Positions 24,416-33,553 of a stretch of DNA of 55,958 bases are shown one piece after another. The first letter of the stretch is position 1. Each line of letters starts with the position of its first letter. The translations under genes were made by a program, and so were the position numbers. A model generated the notes under the pieces. It ran no database searches. It had not been told where the DNA came from and saw only the letters and a program-made list of their open reading frames with translations. Source of the stretch: Paludibacteraceae bacterium (lineage in GTDB: Bacteria > Bacteroidota > Bacteroidia > Bacteroidales > Paludibacteraceae); the NCBI GenBank assembly GCA_024401515.1, contig JAKSKY010000003.1, positions 1 to 55,958 of the forward strand, written 5' to 3'.

Positions 24416-27001
24416 ATGATGTGTAGAGATAATATGTTCCGTAAAGTGATTTCTGTGCCTTTCAAATGGATTTTGCCTTTGATGCTTGTTTTCTCCGCAT
24501 GGCCTACCTATGCTGCGAGAACAGAGATCGTGGGTGTCATCAGGGATTCGTTGACCAAAGAGACATTGCCTTACGCCTCTGCCTATTTTGTGAATTCGGG
24601 GAATGGTACCGCGGCGGACGCGAACGGAACCTTCTCCCTCGATACGGATGAGTCTGGCTATCTTGTCTTCTCCATGATGGGGTATATGGATAAACAGATT
24701 TATATCAAGGCGGACGGTGTGAAAAAGACTTTGAAGGTGGATCTCCAGGAGGAGGATTTTGAACTGGGGGAGATTTCCGTCACGAGACGTCGCCGTCAAC
24801 ATTATTCCAAAAAGAATAATCCGGCATTGGAGTTGGCCCGTAAGGTTATTGTGAAAAAGGATGAGTCCGCGATCACGCTCAAACCCTATTACACTTGTGA
24901 TAAATACCAAAAGATCATCTATTCGTGGAATGGATTCGAGGCTGGTAAATTTGGCTTCCTAAAGAATAAGTTCGGCTTCCTATATGACCATATCGATACG
25001 ACGGACAAGGGAAAGTCAATTTTGCCATTGGGCTTGCGTGAGACCTCTTCCAAGGTTTGTTATCAGGCGGATCCTAAACGTGTCCGTACGCTTGTGCAAG
25101 CGAAGAAGTTTGATGGCTTGGATGAGTTATTGCCTCAAGAGAGCGTGCAGAACACCTTCAATGAATTGTTCCAAGATATCGATATTTTCCAAAATGATAT
25201 CGTCTTGCTCTCCAACCATTTCGTCAGTCCATTGTCCAACATCGCACCATCGTATTATAAGTTTTATGCGTTGGATACGGTGATTATTGAGGGTGTACGC
25301 TGCGTAAACCTCGCTTTCACCCCTTATACAACTGAAGCCTATGGCTTTTCGGGTAGCCTCTATGTGGCGGTGGATTCCTCTTATGCGCTGAAGCGGGCGA
25401 AGTTTCAATTGCCCAAAGATATCAACATGAATTTTGTGGAGGGAATGACCTTCGAACAAGATTTTGATTATGCGGAGGATGGTACCCGTATGCTTATGAG
25501 GGATTTTGTGAGCGCCGAATTTTTTGTGCCCGCGGCGCCTCGTGTCTATGGCGAACGTTTGAATTCTTATAGGGATTATCTTTTCGAGAAACCGAAAGAG
25601 GCTTTTGTTTTCGATATTCCTAACCCTGTGTTGGACTTTACGGATGACAAACGTCTCTCCGCATCGGTGTGGGATACTTTGCGCCACGCCCCTTTGTCGG
25701 AGCAGGAGGCTCGCACCCAACAGTTGATGCGCGAGTTGAGGCAAGTCCCAATCTATCGTTTCGTGGAGGGATTTGTGAAGATATGTACCAATAATTTTAT
25801 CCCTACGAAGCGGGAGAATAGTCAGTTCGATATCGGCCCCGTCTTCTCAATGATCTCTTCCAATGATTTGGAGGGGCTACGTCTCCGTTTTGGCGGAGAG
25901 ACGACCACCGCTTTCGACAAACATTTCTTCCTCTCTTCCTACATCGCCTATGGATTTAAGGATAAGCGGTTGAAGGGAATGGGCTCTATCGAATATTCTT
26001 TCAATGATAAAAAGAAGTATCATGTGGAGTTCCCTGTCCATTCGTTGAAGGTCTATTGCCGCTATGATGTGGATAAGGTGGGCGACGAATATTATGGTTC
26101 GTCCGGTGGCAACCTTTTCTCTTCTTTATTGAGCCGTGTGGATGACCGTAACTCAATTTATGCGCGAACGGCGGGCCTCTCTTATTTGAGGGAACATCAT
26201 AACGGATTGTCTGTATGGGCGGACTACCAGTACAAAACTTCCTATTCCACCTATCTGACCAATTTCCAACGTTACGACCATGAAGGTGTGGCGCATGACA
26301 TCGACTATTATTCGATGGGAACTTTCCGTGCCGGCATTCGTTTCGCACCTCATGAGAAATTTTATCAAAGCAGACAGTACCGCTATAATTTGAACAAGGA
26401 GGTGCCCGTCATTTCACTTTCCCATACATTCGCCTTAAAGGGTTTGTTGGGTTCTGATTATAGTTACAATAAGACGGAACTGAACTTCCAAAAACGTGTC
26501 TGGTTCTCCTTCTTTGGTTATGCGGACTTGTCGTTCCGAGGTGTGAAGGTGTGGGATAGGGTGCCATACACCTTGTTGGATGTGCCTTTGTATTCAACCT
26601 CTTACGTGATTGATAATGATGCGTTTAATCTGATGGATCCGGTGGAGTTCATCAATGATCAATCTCTTTTCTGGAATATCACCTATTACATGAATGGTTT
26701 GATCTTGAACCGTATCCCAGTCATCCGTAAATTGCAGTTGCGTGAGGTGTTGAGTTTCCGTGGCGTTTGGGGTAGCATCTCCGATGAGAATGATCCGAAT
26801 GGTGAGGGTGACCGGAATGGTCTCTTTGCCGTTCCTGGCAGAACGTATACCATGGATGGAAAACCCTACATGGAGGTGGGCGTCGGTATCGAAAACATCA
26901 TAAAAGTGTTCCGTGTCGATTATTATTGGCGCCTCAATTACCGTGACCACGAAGGGGTGGATAAACATGGCATTCGGGTAGGTGCCCACTTTAATTTTTA
27001 G
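24416..27001 (+). CDS. DUF5686 outer-membrane protein with carboxypeptidase-regulatory-like domain
   Basis: An 861-residue exported protein. A signal segment ends near PTYAART. A carboxypeptidase-D regulatory-like beta-sandwich (about 37-115, TEIVGVIRDSLTKETLPYASAYF...) precedes a long DUF5686 region with alternating aromatic strands, which looks like an outer-membrane beta-barrel ending in a terminal phenylalanine (HFNF). The layout resembles the N-terminal plug-like extension of TonB-dependent receptors, but no TonB plug is seen. ATG 24416 is used; 24419 and 24434 are possible. It lies directly after rnz. Cargo or partner unknown. Confidence 0.82.
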   Translation: MMCRDNMFRKVISVPFKWILPLMLVFSAWPTYAARTEIVGVIRDSLTKETLPYASAYFVNSGNGTAADANGTFSLDTDESGYLVFSMMGYMDKQIYIKADGVKKTLKVDLQEEDFELGEISVTRRRRQHYSKKNNPALELARKVIVKKDESAITLKPYYTCDKYQKIIYSWNGFEAGKFGFLKNKFGFLYDHIDTTDKGKSILPLGLRETSSKVCYQADPKRVRTLVQAKKFDGLDELLPQESVQNTFNELFQDIDIFQNDIVLLSNHFVSPLSNIAPSYYKFYALDTVIIEGVRCVNLAFTPYTTEAYGFSGSLYVAVDSSYALKRAKFQLPKDINMNFVEGMTFEQDFDYAEDGTRMLMRDFVSAEFFVPAAPRVYGERLNSYRDYLFEKPKEAFVFDIPNPVLDFTDDKRLSASVWDTLRHAPLSEQEARTQQLMRELRQVPIYRFVEGFVKICTNNFIPTKRENSQFDIGPVFSMISSNDLEGLRLRFGGETTTAFDKHFFLSSYIAYGFKDKRLKGMGSIEYSFNDKKKYHVEFPVHSLKVYCRYDVDKVGDEYYGSSGGNLFSSLLSRVDDRNSIYARTAGLSYLREHHNGLSVWADYQYKTSYSTYLTNFQRYDHEGVAHDIDYYSMGTFRAGIRFAPHEKFYQSRQYRYNLNKEVPVISLSHTFALKGLLGSDYSYNKTELNFQKRVWFSFFGYADLSFRGVKVWDRVPYTLLDVPLYSTSYVIDNDAFNLMDPVEFINDQSLFWNITYYMNGLILNRIPVIRKLQLREVLSFRGVWGSISDENDPNGEGDRNGLFAVPGRTYTMDGKPYMEVGVGIENIIKVFRVDYYWRLNYRDHEGVDKHGIRVGAHFNF

Positions 27002-27135
27002 GAGGCGGAGAGGATTCGTATTCCTTTCCTCCATCTGCCCATTGAGCTTTTTTGTTGATAAATATTTGTCGGATTTATGGTGTTTTGTTGAATCGATTTA
27101 TTATCTTTACATAATAACTTTAAGCTTTTTGTGCT

Positions 27136-29157
27136 ATGGATATGTTGAGACTGATAAAGAATGACCAGTGGTTGAAACCCTATCAAGATGCGATTCTTGG
27201 CAGATATAAATATTATAAGAGACGTGTTTCCGAGTTGTGCGGCGCGTCGCAGTCTTTGTCTGAGTTTGCTTCCGGTTATTTGTATTTTGGGCTTCATCGA
27301 GAGGCGAAACGTTGGGTGTTCCGTGAGTGGGCGCCTAATGCGGAGCGCATTGTGTTGATCGGTGATTTCAATGGCTGGAAGGAGTGCGAATCCTATGAGC
27401 TTAAAAAGTTAAAGAATGGTGTTTGGCAAATTGAGTTGCCGGATAACGCCATGAAGCATGGAGACCTCTACAAGATGAAGGTCTATTGGAATGGCGGATG
27501 CGGAGAGCGTATCCCCGCATGGGCCAATCGTGTGGTGCAGGATGAGGAGACGAAATTGTTCAGTGCGCAAGTATGGGCGCCTGAGACTCCCTATAAATTT
27601 AAAATTAAGAAATTCAAACCATCCGTATCTCCTTTGTTGATTTATGAATCGCACGTGGGAATGGCGGGTGAGGCGGAGCGTGTCTCCACCTACCGTGAAT
27701 TCAAGGATAATGTATTGCCTAGAATCGTGGCCAATGGTTACAATTGTGTGCAAATCATGGCCATTCAAGAACATCCCTATTATGGATCGTTCGGTTACCA
27801 TGTCTCCAGTTTCTTTGCTCCATCCTCCCGTTTCGGAACGCCGGACGAGTTGAAGGAGTTGATCGATACGGCTCATGAAATGGGTCTTGCGGTCATTATG
27901 GATTTGGTCCACTCCCATGCGGTGAAGAACGAGAACGAAGGTCTTGGTTGTTTGGATGGTACCCGTTACCAATATTTCCACGATGGGCCTAAAGGCGAAC
28001 ATCGCCAGTGGGATTCCTATTGTTTCAATTATGGCAAGAACGAAGTGAACCATTTCTTGCTTTCCAACTGTAAATATTGGTTGGAGGAATTTAAATTCGA
28101 TGGTTTCCGCTTTGATGGCGTGACCTCCATGATCTATTTGGATCATGGTATGGGTAGCTCCTTCTCCAGCTATTCCGACTATTACAGTCCTAATCAAGAT
28201 GGTGACGCCATCTGTTACCTCACTTTGGCCAATGAGCTGATCCATGAGGTGAATCCCCGCGCGATTACGATTGCCGAGGATGTCAGTGGTATGCCGGGTC
28301 TTGCCGCAAAGATCAGTGATGGAGGTATGGGCTTCGATTATCGTTTGGCGATGGGTGTTCCTGATTTTTGGATCAAGACCATCAAGGAGTGCCGTGATGA
28401 GGAGTGGAAGCCGGGGCACATTCTTTGGACTTTGACCAATCGTCGCAAGGATGAGAAGGTAATCAGTTATGCGGAGAGCCACGACCAAGCTTTGGTAGGC
28501 GATAAGACTTTGATGTTTAGGTTGGCGGACGCGGATATGTATTGGCATATGTCCCGCTTGTTCGACTCCTCCTATATGGTGGACCGCGCCATCGCGTTGC
28601 ATAAGATGATCCGTTTGATTACTCTGACCACCACCAATGGTGGTTATCTGAATTTCATGGGTAATGAGTTTGGACACCCTGAATGGGTGGATTTCCCTCG
28701 TGAGGGCAACGGTTGGTCGTACAAGTATGCGAGACGTCAGTGGCACTTGGTGGATGATACCGACTTAAAGTATAAATATTTGGGCGATTTTGATAAGGCG
28801 ATGATCAATCTGATCCGCGAATCGCGTAAGTTCAATGAAACGCCAATCGTAGAGTTGTGGGACAAATCGGACGACCAGGTCTTGGCTTTCCGTCGTAAAG
28901 ATTTGGTCTTTGTGTTTAATTTCCATCCTTATAAATCCTTCACTGATTACGGAATTTTGACCGAACAGGGAGCGTATGAGATGGTGCTCAACTCGGATGA
29001 TAAGGAGTTCGGCGGATTTGGGTTGGTGGATGATAGCCAAATCCATTTCACGCAATCGGAGGAGAAACCTCGTCCAGATGGCAAGGAGTGGTTGTTACTC
29101 TATTTGCCTTCCCGTTCCGCTTGTGTGTTGAGGCTAAAGGATGCGGAGGAGGATTAG
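27136..29157 (+). CDS. glgB: 1,4-alpha-glucan branching enzyme, eukaryote-like type
   Basis: A 673-residue GH13 branching enzyme, which makes alpha-1,6 branches in glycogen. An N-terminal CBM48-like domain (REWAPNAERIVLIGDFNGW) is followed by the (beta/alpha)8 domain with DLVHSHAV, nucleophile D327 (GFRFDGVTSM), acid/base E381 (IAEDVSG) and D450 (AESHDQALVG), then a C-terminal beta domain. The segment after the nucleophile (IYLDHGMGSSFSSYSDYY) resembles GBE1 of eukaryotes more than E. coli GlgB, as is usual in Bacteroidota. No glycogen synthase or phosphorylase gene is in the window. Confidence 0.94.
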   Translation: MDMLRLIKNDQWLKPYQDAILGRYKYYKRRVSELCGASQSLSEFASGYLYFGLHREAKRWVFREWAPNAERIVLIGDFNGWKECESYELKKLKNGVWQIELPDNAMKHGDLYKMKVYWNGGCGERIPAWANRVVQDEETKLFSAQVWAPETPYKFKIKKFKPSVSPLLIYESHVGMAGEAERVSTYREFKDNVLPRIVANGYNCVQIMAIQEHPYYGSFGYHVSSFFAPSSRFGTPDELKELIDTAHEMGLAVIMDLVHSHAVKNENEGLGCLDGTRYQYFHDGPKGEHRQWDSYCFNYGKNEVNHFLLSNCKYWLEEFKFDGFRFDGVTSMIYLDHGMGSSFSSYSDYYSPNQDGDAICYLTLANELIHEVNPRAITIAEDVSGMPGLAAKISDGGMGFDYRLAMGVPDFWIKTIKECRDEEWKPGHILWTLTNRRKDEKVISYAESHDQALVGDKTLMFRLADADMYWHMSRLFDSSYMVDRAIALHKMIRLITLTTTNGGYLNFMGNEFGHPEWVDFPREGNGWSYKYARRQWHLVDDTDLKYKYLGDFDKAMINLIRESRKFNETPIVELWDKSDDQVLAFRRKDLVFVFNFHPYKSFTDYGILTEQGAYEMVLNSDDKEFGGFGLVDDSQIHFTQSEEKPRPDGKEWLLLYLPSRSACVLRLKDAEED

Positions 29158-29204
29158 GGATCGATCCGTAGGTTTCGTATAAGGTTTTTATAACAATAGA
29201 GAAG

Positions 29205-29232
29205 AGGATAGCTGAATGGCTATCCTTTTTTT
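29205..29232 (+). terminator. Terminator after glgB
   Basis: An 8-bp stem (AGGATAGC with GCTATCCT), a 6-nt loop, then a run of seven T. Confidence 0.8.
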
Positions 29233-29267
29233 GTGAGTAAAAGAGGGAGTAATTTCATGAAGTTTAA

Positions 29268-29296
29268 TTGAAAATGAAATAATTTTAGTAGTTTTG
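29268..29296 (+). promoter_or_regulatory. Bacteroidota-type promoter for the lipase-like gene
   Basis: TTG (29268-29270), an 18-nt spacer and TAGTTTTG (29289-29296); the start codon is at 29326. Confidence 0.5.
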
Positions 29297-29325
29297 GGCA
29301 ATTATTCAACAACTATTTAATTGGT

Positions 29326-30648
29326 ATGAAAAAGAAACTTTTCGCCGTATTGGCGACCATCCTTGCGGGATTGGCTTCTTGCACGGATCAAGATGTATTG
29401 GAAACTCAAGAAATGAGTCAAAGTAGCGAACCTTCCTTCGCGGTGCTTAGTGAATCGGAGGTTACGGAGCAAGAACTCTATGATATGACTGTCGGAGACA
29501 TGAAGAAAGGCGTTGACGCCGACATCTTCGATGGTGTGGATAATGCCTACAAGGAGGTGAACAAGAGCCAAGTCAATGAACAAGGTACTACGACTAGAGC
29601 ATTGGCGCCACTTTTGTATAAGGTGGTCCGTATCGAGTATAAAACACTTGACCAAAATATGGAGCCTGTGAATGCGTCCGCTTTGATCGTCTACCCACTT
29701 CTTCGTAAGATGGACAAAGTGATGTTGATCAACCACGGTACCCAAATCGGTTTCGCGATGATCCCTACCAAGTATACTTCAGTGGAGGCGATTATGGCCG
29801 CTACCGGCGCACTTTGTATCCTTCCTGACTATATCGGACTTGGATCTACATCTAACCACCCCGATTTGTATCTAAACCACGAGGTGCACGGACGTACGAG
29901 TGTGGATGCGCTTCTTGCTCTTTTGGATTATGCGAAAGCAAAGAATCTTGCGCTTGACAAGTCTTACAAATCTTATATCGTAGGTTATTCACAAGGTGGT
30001 TCCGTTTCATTGGCTTCTCTTCGTCGTGTACAGGAATTGGATATGGCTACCCAAAAGAGAATCAATCTTGATAAGGTTTATTGCGGTGATGGACCATATG
30101 ACCTTCGTCGTACTTTCGAGACCTATATGGAAGATTACGAGAAGGGTAAGAAGATGGGTCTTGGCGCTGTGATTCCGTTGGTGATCAACAGTATGTTCAA
30201 TAGTTATCCCTCTGAGGTTACCGACATGAAATACGAGGACTTCTTTACGAAGTGGGCGCTTTCAACCGGAGTGCCTCAAGCTATCAAGAATAACAAGGAG
30301 GGCATCATTGATATGATGTTGAAGTTCAACGGAAAGTCTCTCGCTGATATCCTTAATTTGGATTATATTGCTGAACATCCAGACCATTTGGCTAAACTTC
30401 TTGATTTGATGGATCGCCAAAACCTTTGCCATGGATGGCAACCTCAATATAAGTTGAAGCTTCTTCACGGCAATCCTGATGGTGTGGTGCCTTTCTCTAA
30501 CTTTGAGGAGGCCGTTGAGGGCCTAAGCAACGAATATGTGGAGACTAAGGTGATCAGCAATAAATCCATTTTGTTGACCGAACCGCTTCTTCAACACATC
30601 AATGGTATGACCGTGATGATCGAGGAGGTCCTTTCAGGAAATTTCTAA
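29326..30648 (+). CDS. Alpha/beta-hydrolase (secretory lipase-like) lipoprotein
   Basis: A 440-residue lipoprotein with a lipobox ending LASC (C19), so probably anchored in the outer membrane. The alpha/beta-hydrolase core shows the nucleophile elbow GYSQGGS with S222. A likely acid residue is in HGNPDGVVPF (about 385) and a likely histidine in LLQHINGM (about 425). The layout resembles the secretory lipase/LIP family of esterases. Substrate not known. It is a single gene between a promoter and a strong terminator. Confidence 0.82.
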   Translation: MKKKLFAVLATILAGLASCTDQDVLETQEMSQSSEPSFAVLSESEVTEQELYDMTVGDMKKGVDADIFDGVDNAYKEVNKSQVNEQGTTTRALAPLLYKVVRIEYKTLDQNMEPVNASALIVYPLLRKMDKVMLINHGTQIGFAMIPTKYTSVEAIMAATGALCILPDYIGLGSTSNHPDLYLNHEVHGRTSVDALLALLDYAKAKNLALDKSYKSYIVGYSQGGSVSLASLRRVQELDMATQKRINLDKVYCGDGPYDLRRTFETYMEDYEKGKKMGLGAVIPLVINSMFNSYPSEVTDMKYEDFFTKWALSTGVPQAIKNNKEGIIDMMLKFNGKSLADILNLDYIAEHPDHLAKLLDLMDRQNLCHGWQPQYKLKLLHGNPDGVVPFSNFEEAVEGLSNEYVETKVISNKSILLTEPLLQHINGMTVMIEEVLSGNF

Positions 30649-30670
30649 AAACGATTGTTTTACCATAAGC

Positions 30671-30707
30671 ATGCGGCGGACAATAGTTGTTCGCCGCATT
30701 TTTTTTG
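30671..30707 (+). terminator. Terminator after the lipase-like gene
   Basis: A 13-bp GC-rich stem (30671-30683 with 30687-30699, one G-T pair), a 3-nt loop and a T run of eight or more. Confidence 0.85.
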
Positions 30708-30814
30708 AGAGAATAAATTTTGGTGGAGAGTGATAGGGAAAGCCTCTTGCACATCCCGAAACTTTTCTGTAATTTGGCACTAAATATTGGAGACTTTTTA
30801 ATTGCCCTAAATAG

Positions 30815-32197
30815 ATGAAACGTAGATTGTTTTTATTGTTCTCCTTGATGACTTTGTTGTTCGCGAATGCTTTTGCGACGAGGCGTTATCATGAGATCAA
30901 GATTTTCGAAGAGATCGGAAGCACCTCTTGGATCCATTTGAAAAATGGTGTGGAGGAGGCCTGTGCCATGAAGGCGGATGGTATATTCATACATATGAAC
31001 ACGTATGGCGGATTAGTCAATTATGCCGATTCTATGCGTACGTTGATCATCAATTGTGATATCCCTGTCTATGTCTTTGTTGACAACAACGCGGCATCCG
31101 CGGGGGCATTGATTTCCATCGCTTGCGATAGCATTTACATGCGGGAGGGCGCCAACATAGGTGCGGCCACGGTGGTGAACGATAATGGTGAGAAGATGCC
31201 CGATAAGTATCAGTCCTATATGCGTTCCATCATTCGTTCGACAGCGGAGAGCCACGGAAAAATGAAGTGTGTGGTGAATGGTGATACCGTGGAGAAGTGG
31301 CGTAGGGATCCTCTGATCGCGGAGGCGATGGTGGACGAAAGCGTTGTGGTGCCTGGAATTGTGGATTCTACGAAAATATTGACTTTCACGACACATGAGG
31401 CGATGGAGAATGGTTATTGCGAAGGAAAGTATAGCTCCGTTCAGGAGATTATTGTGGATGGGTTCCACGAGGAGGATTATGAGTTGACTAGCTACAAGGC
31501 CACCTTGTTCGATAGCCTATTGGGTTGGTTGACCAGTCCTATGCTACAAGGTATCCTTATCATGATTATCATCGGTGGCATCTATTTTGAGATGCAGACG
31601 CCGGGCATTGGCTTCGCACTGTTGGCCTCCGTCGTTGCGGGTTTGCTCTATTTCGCTCCGCTTTATATCGATGGCTTGGCGGATTTTTGGGAGGCTATTC
31701 TTTTCGTTATAGGCGTGGTACTGTTGCTGGTGGAGATATTTGTGATACCAGGGTTTGGCGTGGCCGGCATATTGGGTATCATTTTTGTCGTGGCGGGATT
31801 GACCTTGAGCCTTTTGCCGAATGATTGGTTTAATTTCAAAGGGGTGTCCAACCATGCGTTGGTGGTCTCTTTGACAACCGTCTTATTGGCATTGATCGGT
31901 TCCATCGCTCTGATCGCCTATTTGGCCTCTAAGATCGGAACAGAGGGTATGTTTAAGAATTTGGCCTTGACCAAATCCCAGGACTTGGAAGATGGCTATG
32001 TGAGCAATAATGTCTCCTTGAACTCATTGGCGGGTAAAGAGGGCGTCGCGGAAACCGATCTTAGGCCATCCGGCAAGGTGCTTATTGAGGGTGAGGTCTA
32101 CGATGCTGTGGCGGAGAGCGGTTTCGTCGAGAAGGGTGCGATTGTGATTGTCCGCAAGTACGAGATGGGCCAAATGTATGTTAAAATGAAGAAATAA
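30815..32197 (+). CDS. NfeD family membrane serine protease (ClpP class)
   Basis: A 460-residue protein with a signal peptide, a ClpP/SppA-like protease domain (about 25-230) whose nucleophile candidate is S95 in NNAASAGALI, four to five transmembrane segments (about 240-375) and a C-terminal NfeD OB-fold domain (about 390-460, GKEGVAETDLRPSGKVLIEGEVYDA). Long NfeD proteins cleave stomatin/flotillin-type partners or aid membrane quality control. A FloA-type flotillin occurs later in the window, not adjacent. Its stop overlaps the ATG of the next gene by one base, so the two are coupled. Confidence 0.9.
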   Translation: MKRRLFLLFSLMTLLFANAFATRRYHEIKIFEEIGSTSWIHLKNGVEEACAMKADGIFIHMNTYGGLVNYADSMRTLIINCDIPVYVFVDNNAASAGALISIACDSIYMREGANIGAATVVNDNGEKMPDKYQSYMRSIIRSTAESHGKMKCVVNGDTVEKWRRDPLIAEAMVDESVVVPGIVDSTKILTFTTHEAMENGYCEGKYSSVQEIIVDGFHEEDYELTSYKATLFDSLLGWLTSPMLQGILIMIIIGGIYFEMQTPGIGFALLASVVAGLLYFAPLYIDGLADFWEAILFVIGVVLLLVEIFVIPGFGVAGILGIIFVVAGLTLSLLPNDWFNFKGVSNHALVVSLTTVLLALIGSIALIAYLASKIGTEGMFKNLALTKSQDLEDGYVSNNVSLNSLAGKEGVAETDLRPSGKVLIEGEVYDAVAESGFVEKGAIVIVRKYEMGQMYVKMKK

Positions 32198-33435
32198 TGG
32201 CTATAAATAAATTTGTCTTGGAGAATGGGTTGCGTGTCGTTCATCAGGAGGATACGACCTCTCCCATGGTGGTGATTAACACTTTGTACGATGTCGGATC
32301 CAAGGATGAGGATCCGGACCATACCGGTTTTGCCCATCTTTTCGAACATTTGATGTTTGGCGGTTCTGTCAATATCCCTGATTATGACGAACCGATTCAG
32401 AATGCGGGAGGAGAGGACAATGCATGGACCTGCTGCGATTTCACCAATTATTATATTATGATACCATCCTCCAATGTGGAGGTGGGTTTTTGGTTGGAGT
32501 CCGATCGTATGTTAAGTCTGGCGTTTAGCCAAAAGAGTTTGGACGTGCAACGCAATGTGGTTTGCGAAGAGTTTAAACAACGTAATTTGAATCAACCCTA
32601 TGGTGACGTCTCCCACTTGGTCCGTAGCATGACTTTCAAAAAGCATTCCTACGCATGGCCGACGATCGGAAAGGAGTTGTCCCATATCGAGAATGCCACT
32701 TTGGATGAGGTGAAGGATTTTTTCTTCTCCCACTATGCGCCTAACAATGCGATTCTTTCCGTGGCTGGAAATATCTCTTTGGCGGAGACCAAGCGCTTGG
32801 TGGAGAAGTGGTATGGTGACATTCCTCGCCGAGAAATTCGTAAACGCGATATCCCAGCAGAGCCTAAACAAACTGAACCTCGCAGAACCGAGGTGGAGCG
32901 TAAGGTGCCTGCCAGTATGATCTACAAAGTATACCATACCTGTGGTCGCATGGAGAAGGATTACTTCGTTTCAGATATTATTTCAGATATTCTTTCCAAT
33001 GGTAAATCCTCCCGTTTGTATCAAAAATTGGTGATGGACAGACCTTTGTTCACGGAGGTCAGCGCCTATATTTCAGGTGATATTGAGACGGGACTCTTCT
33101 ATGTGGTGGGCCTATTGGCGGAAGGAACCACTTTTGAGGAGGCGGAAAAGGCATTGGATTCGGAATTGAAGGCGTTGTGCGACGAGTTGGTACCTGCCGC
33201 AGAGATGGATAAGTGGAAGAATAAATATGAATCCACCCAAGTGATGGAGAATATGACGCTCTTGAAGCGCGCCAATAATATGGCCTACTATGAGTTGTTG
33301 GGCGATGTGGATTTGATGTATAAGGAGATAGAGAACTACCGTAAGGTGACTGCGGAGGATGTTCAACGCTATGCGAGGGAAATCTTCGTGTCTGAGAATT
33401 GCTCCACGCTGATCTATAAATCAGTTAAGAATTAA
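32197..33435 (+). CDS. M16 family zinc peptidase
   Basis: A 412-residue pitrilysin-family peptidase with the inverted zinc motif HLFEH (H47, E50, H51) and a downstream conserved NVVCEEF segment with the third ligand glutamate. One active M16 half plus the C-terminal non-catalytic half are present. There is no signal peptide, so the cytoplasm is likely. It starts on the last base of the nfeD-like stop. Its own stop (33433-33435) lies within a TTAAGAA array. Confidence 0.9.
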   Translation: MAINKFVLENGLRVVHQEDTTSPMVVINTLYDVGSKDEDPDHTGFAHLFEHLMFGGSVNIPDYDEPIQNAGGEDNAWTCCDFTNYYIMIPSSNVEVGFWLESDRMLSLAFSQKSLDVQRNVVCEEFKQRNLNQPYGDVSHLVRSMTFKKHSYAWPTIGKELSHIENATLDEVKDFFFSHYAPNNAILSVAGNISLAETKRLVEKWYGDIPRREIRKRDIPAEPKQTEPRRTEVERKVPASMIYKVYHTCGRMEKDYFVSDIISDILSNGKSSRLYQKLVMDRPLFTEVSAYISGDIETGLFYVVGLLAEGTTFEEAEKALDSELKALCDELVPAAEMDKWKNKYESTQVMENMTLLKRANNMAYYELLGDVDLMYKEIENYRKVTAEDVQRYAREIFVSENCSTLIYKSVKN

Positions 33436-33452
33436 GAGTTAAGAATTAAGAA
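33425..33452. repeat. Heptanucleotide array, four units, overlapping a stop codon
   Basis: TTAAGAA, TTAAGAG, TTAAGAA, TTAAGAA. The array covers the last codons and the stop of the M16 peptidase gene. Confidence 0.85.
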
Positions 33453-33553
33453 ATGTAGTTCGGCAGTTCCTATAGGATTTATTTTCTCTATAGTAGAGAG
33501 AACGAGCTTTGTGTGGCCAAATGGGAGGAACGTTCGGGAAAGCCAATTAAGCG

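Noticed and set aside
27409..28746. 445-codon open frame antisense to glgB
   Set aside because: It lies entirely opposite a clear GH13 gene and has a composition typical of shadow frames (His/Ile/Arg-rich) with no domain.
33485..33499. Hairpin TCTCTA-TAG-TAGAGA between two convergent genes as a terminator
   Set aside because: Stem of only six weak pairs and no T run on either side; too little support.
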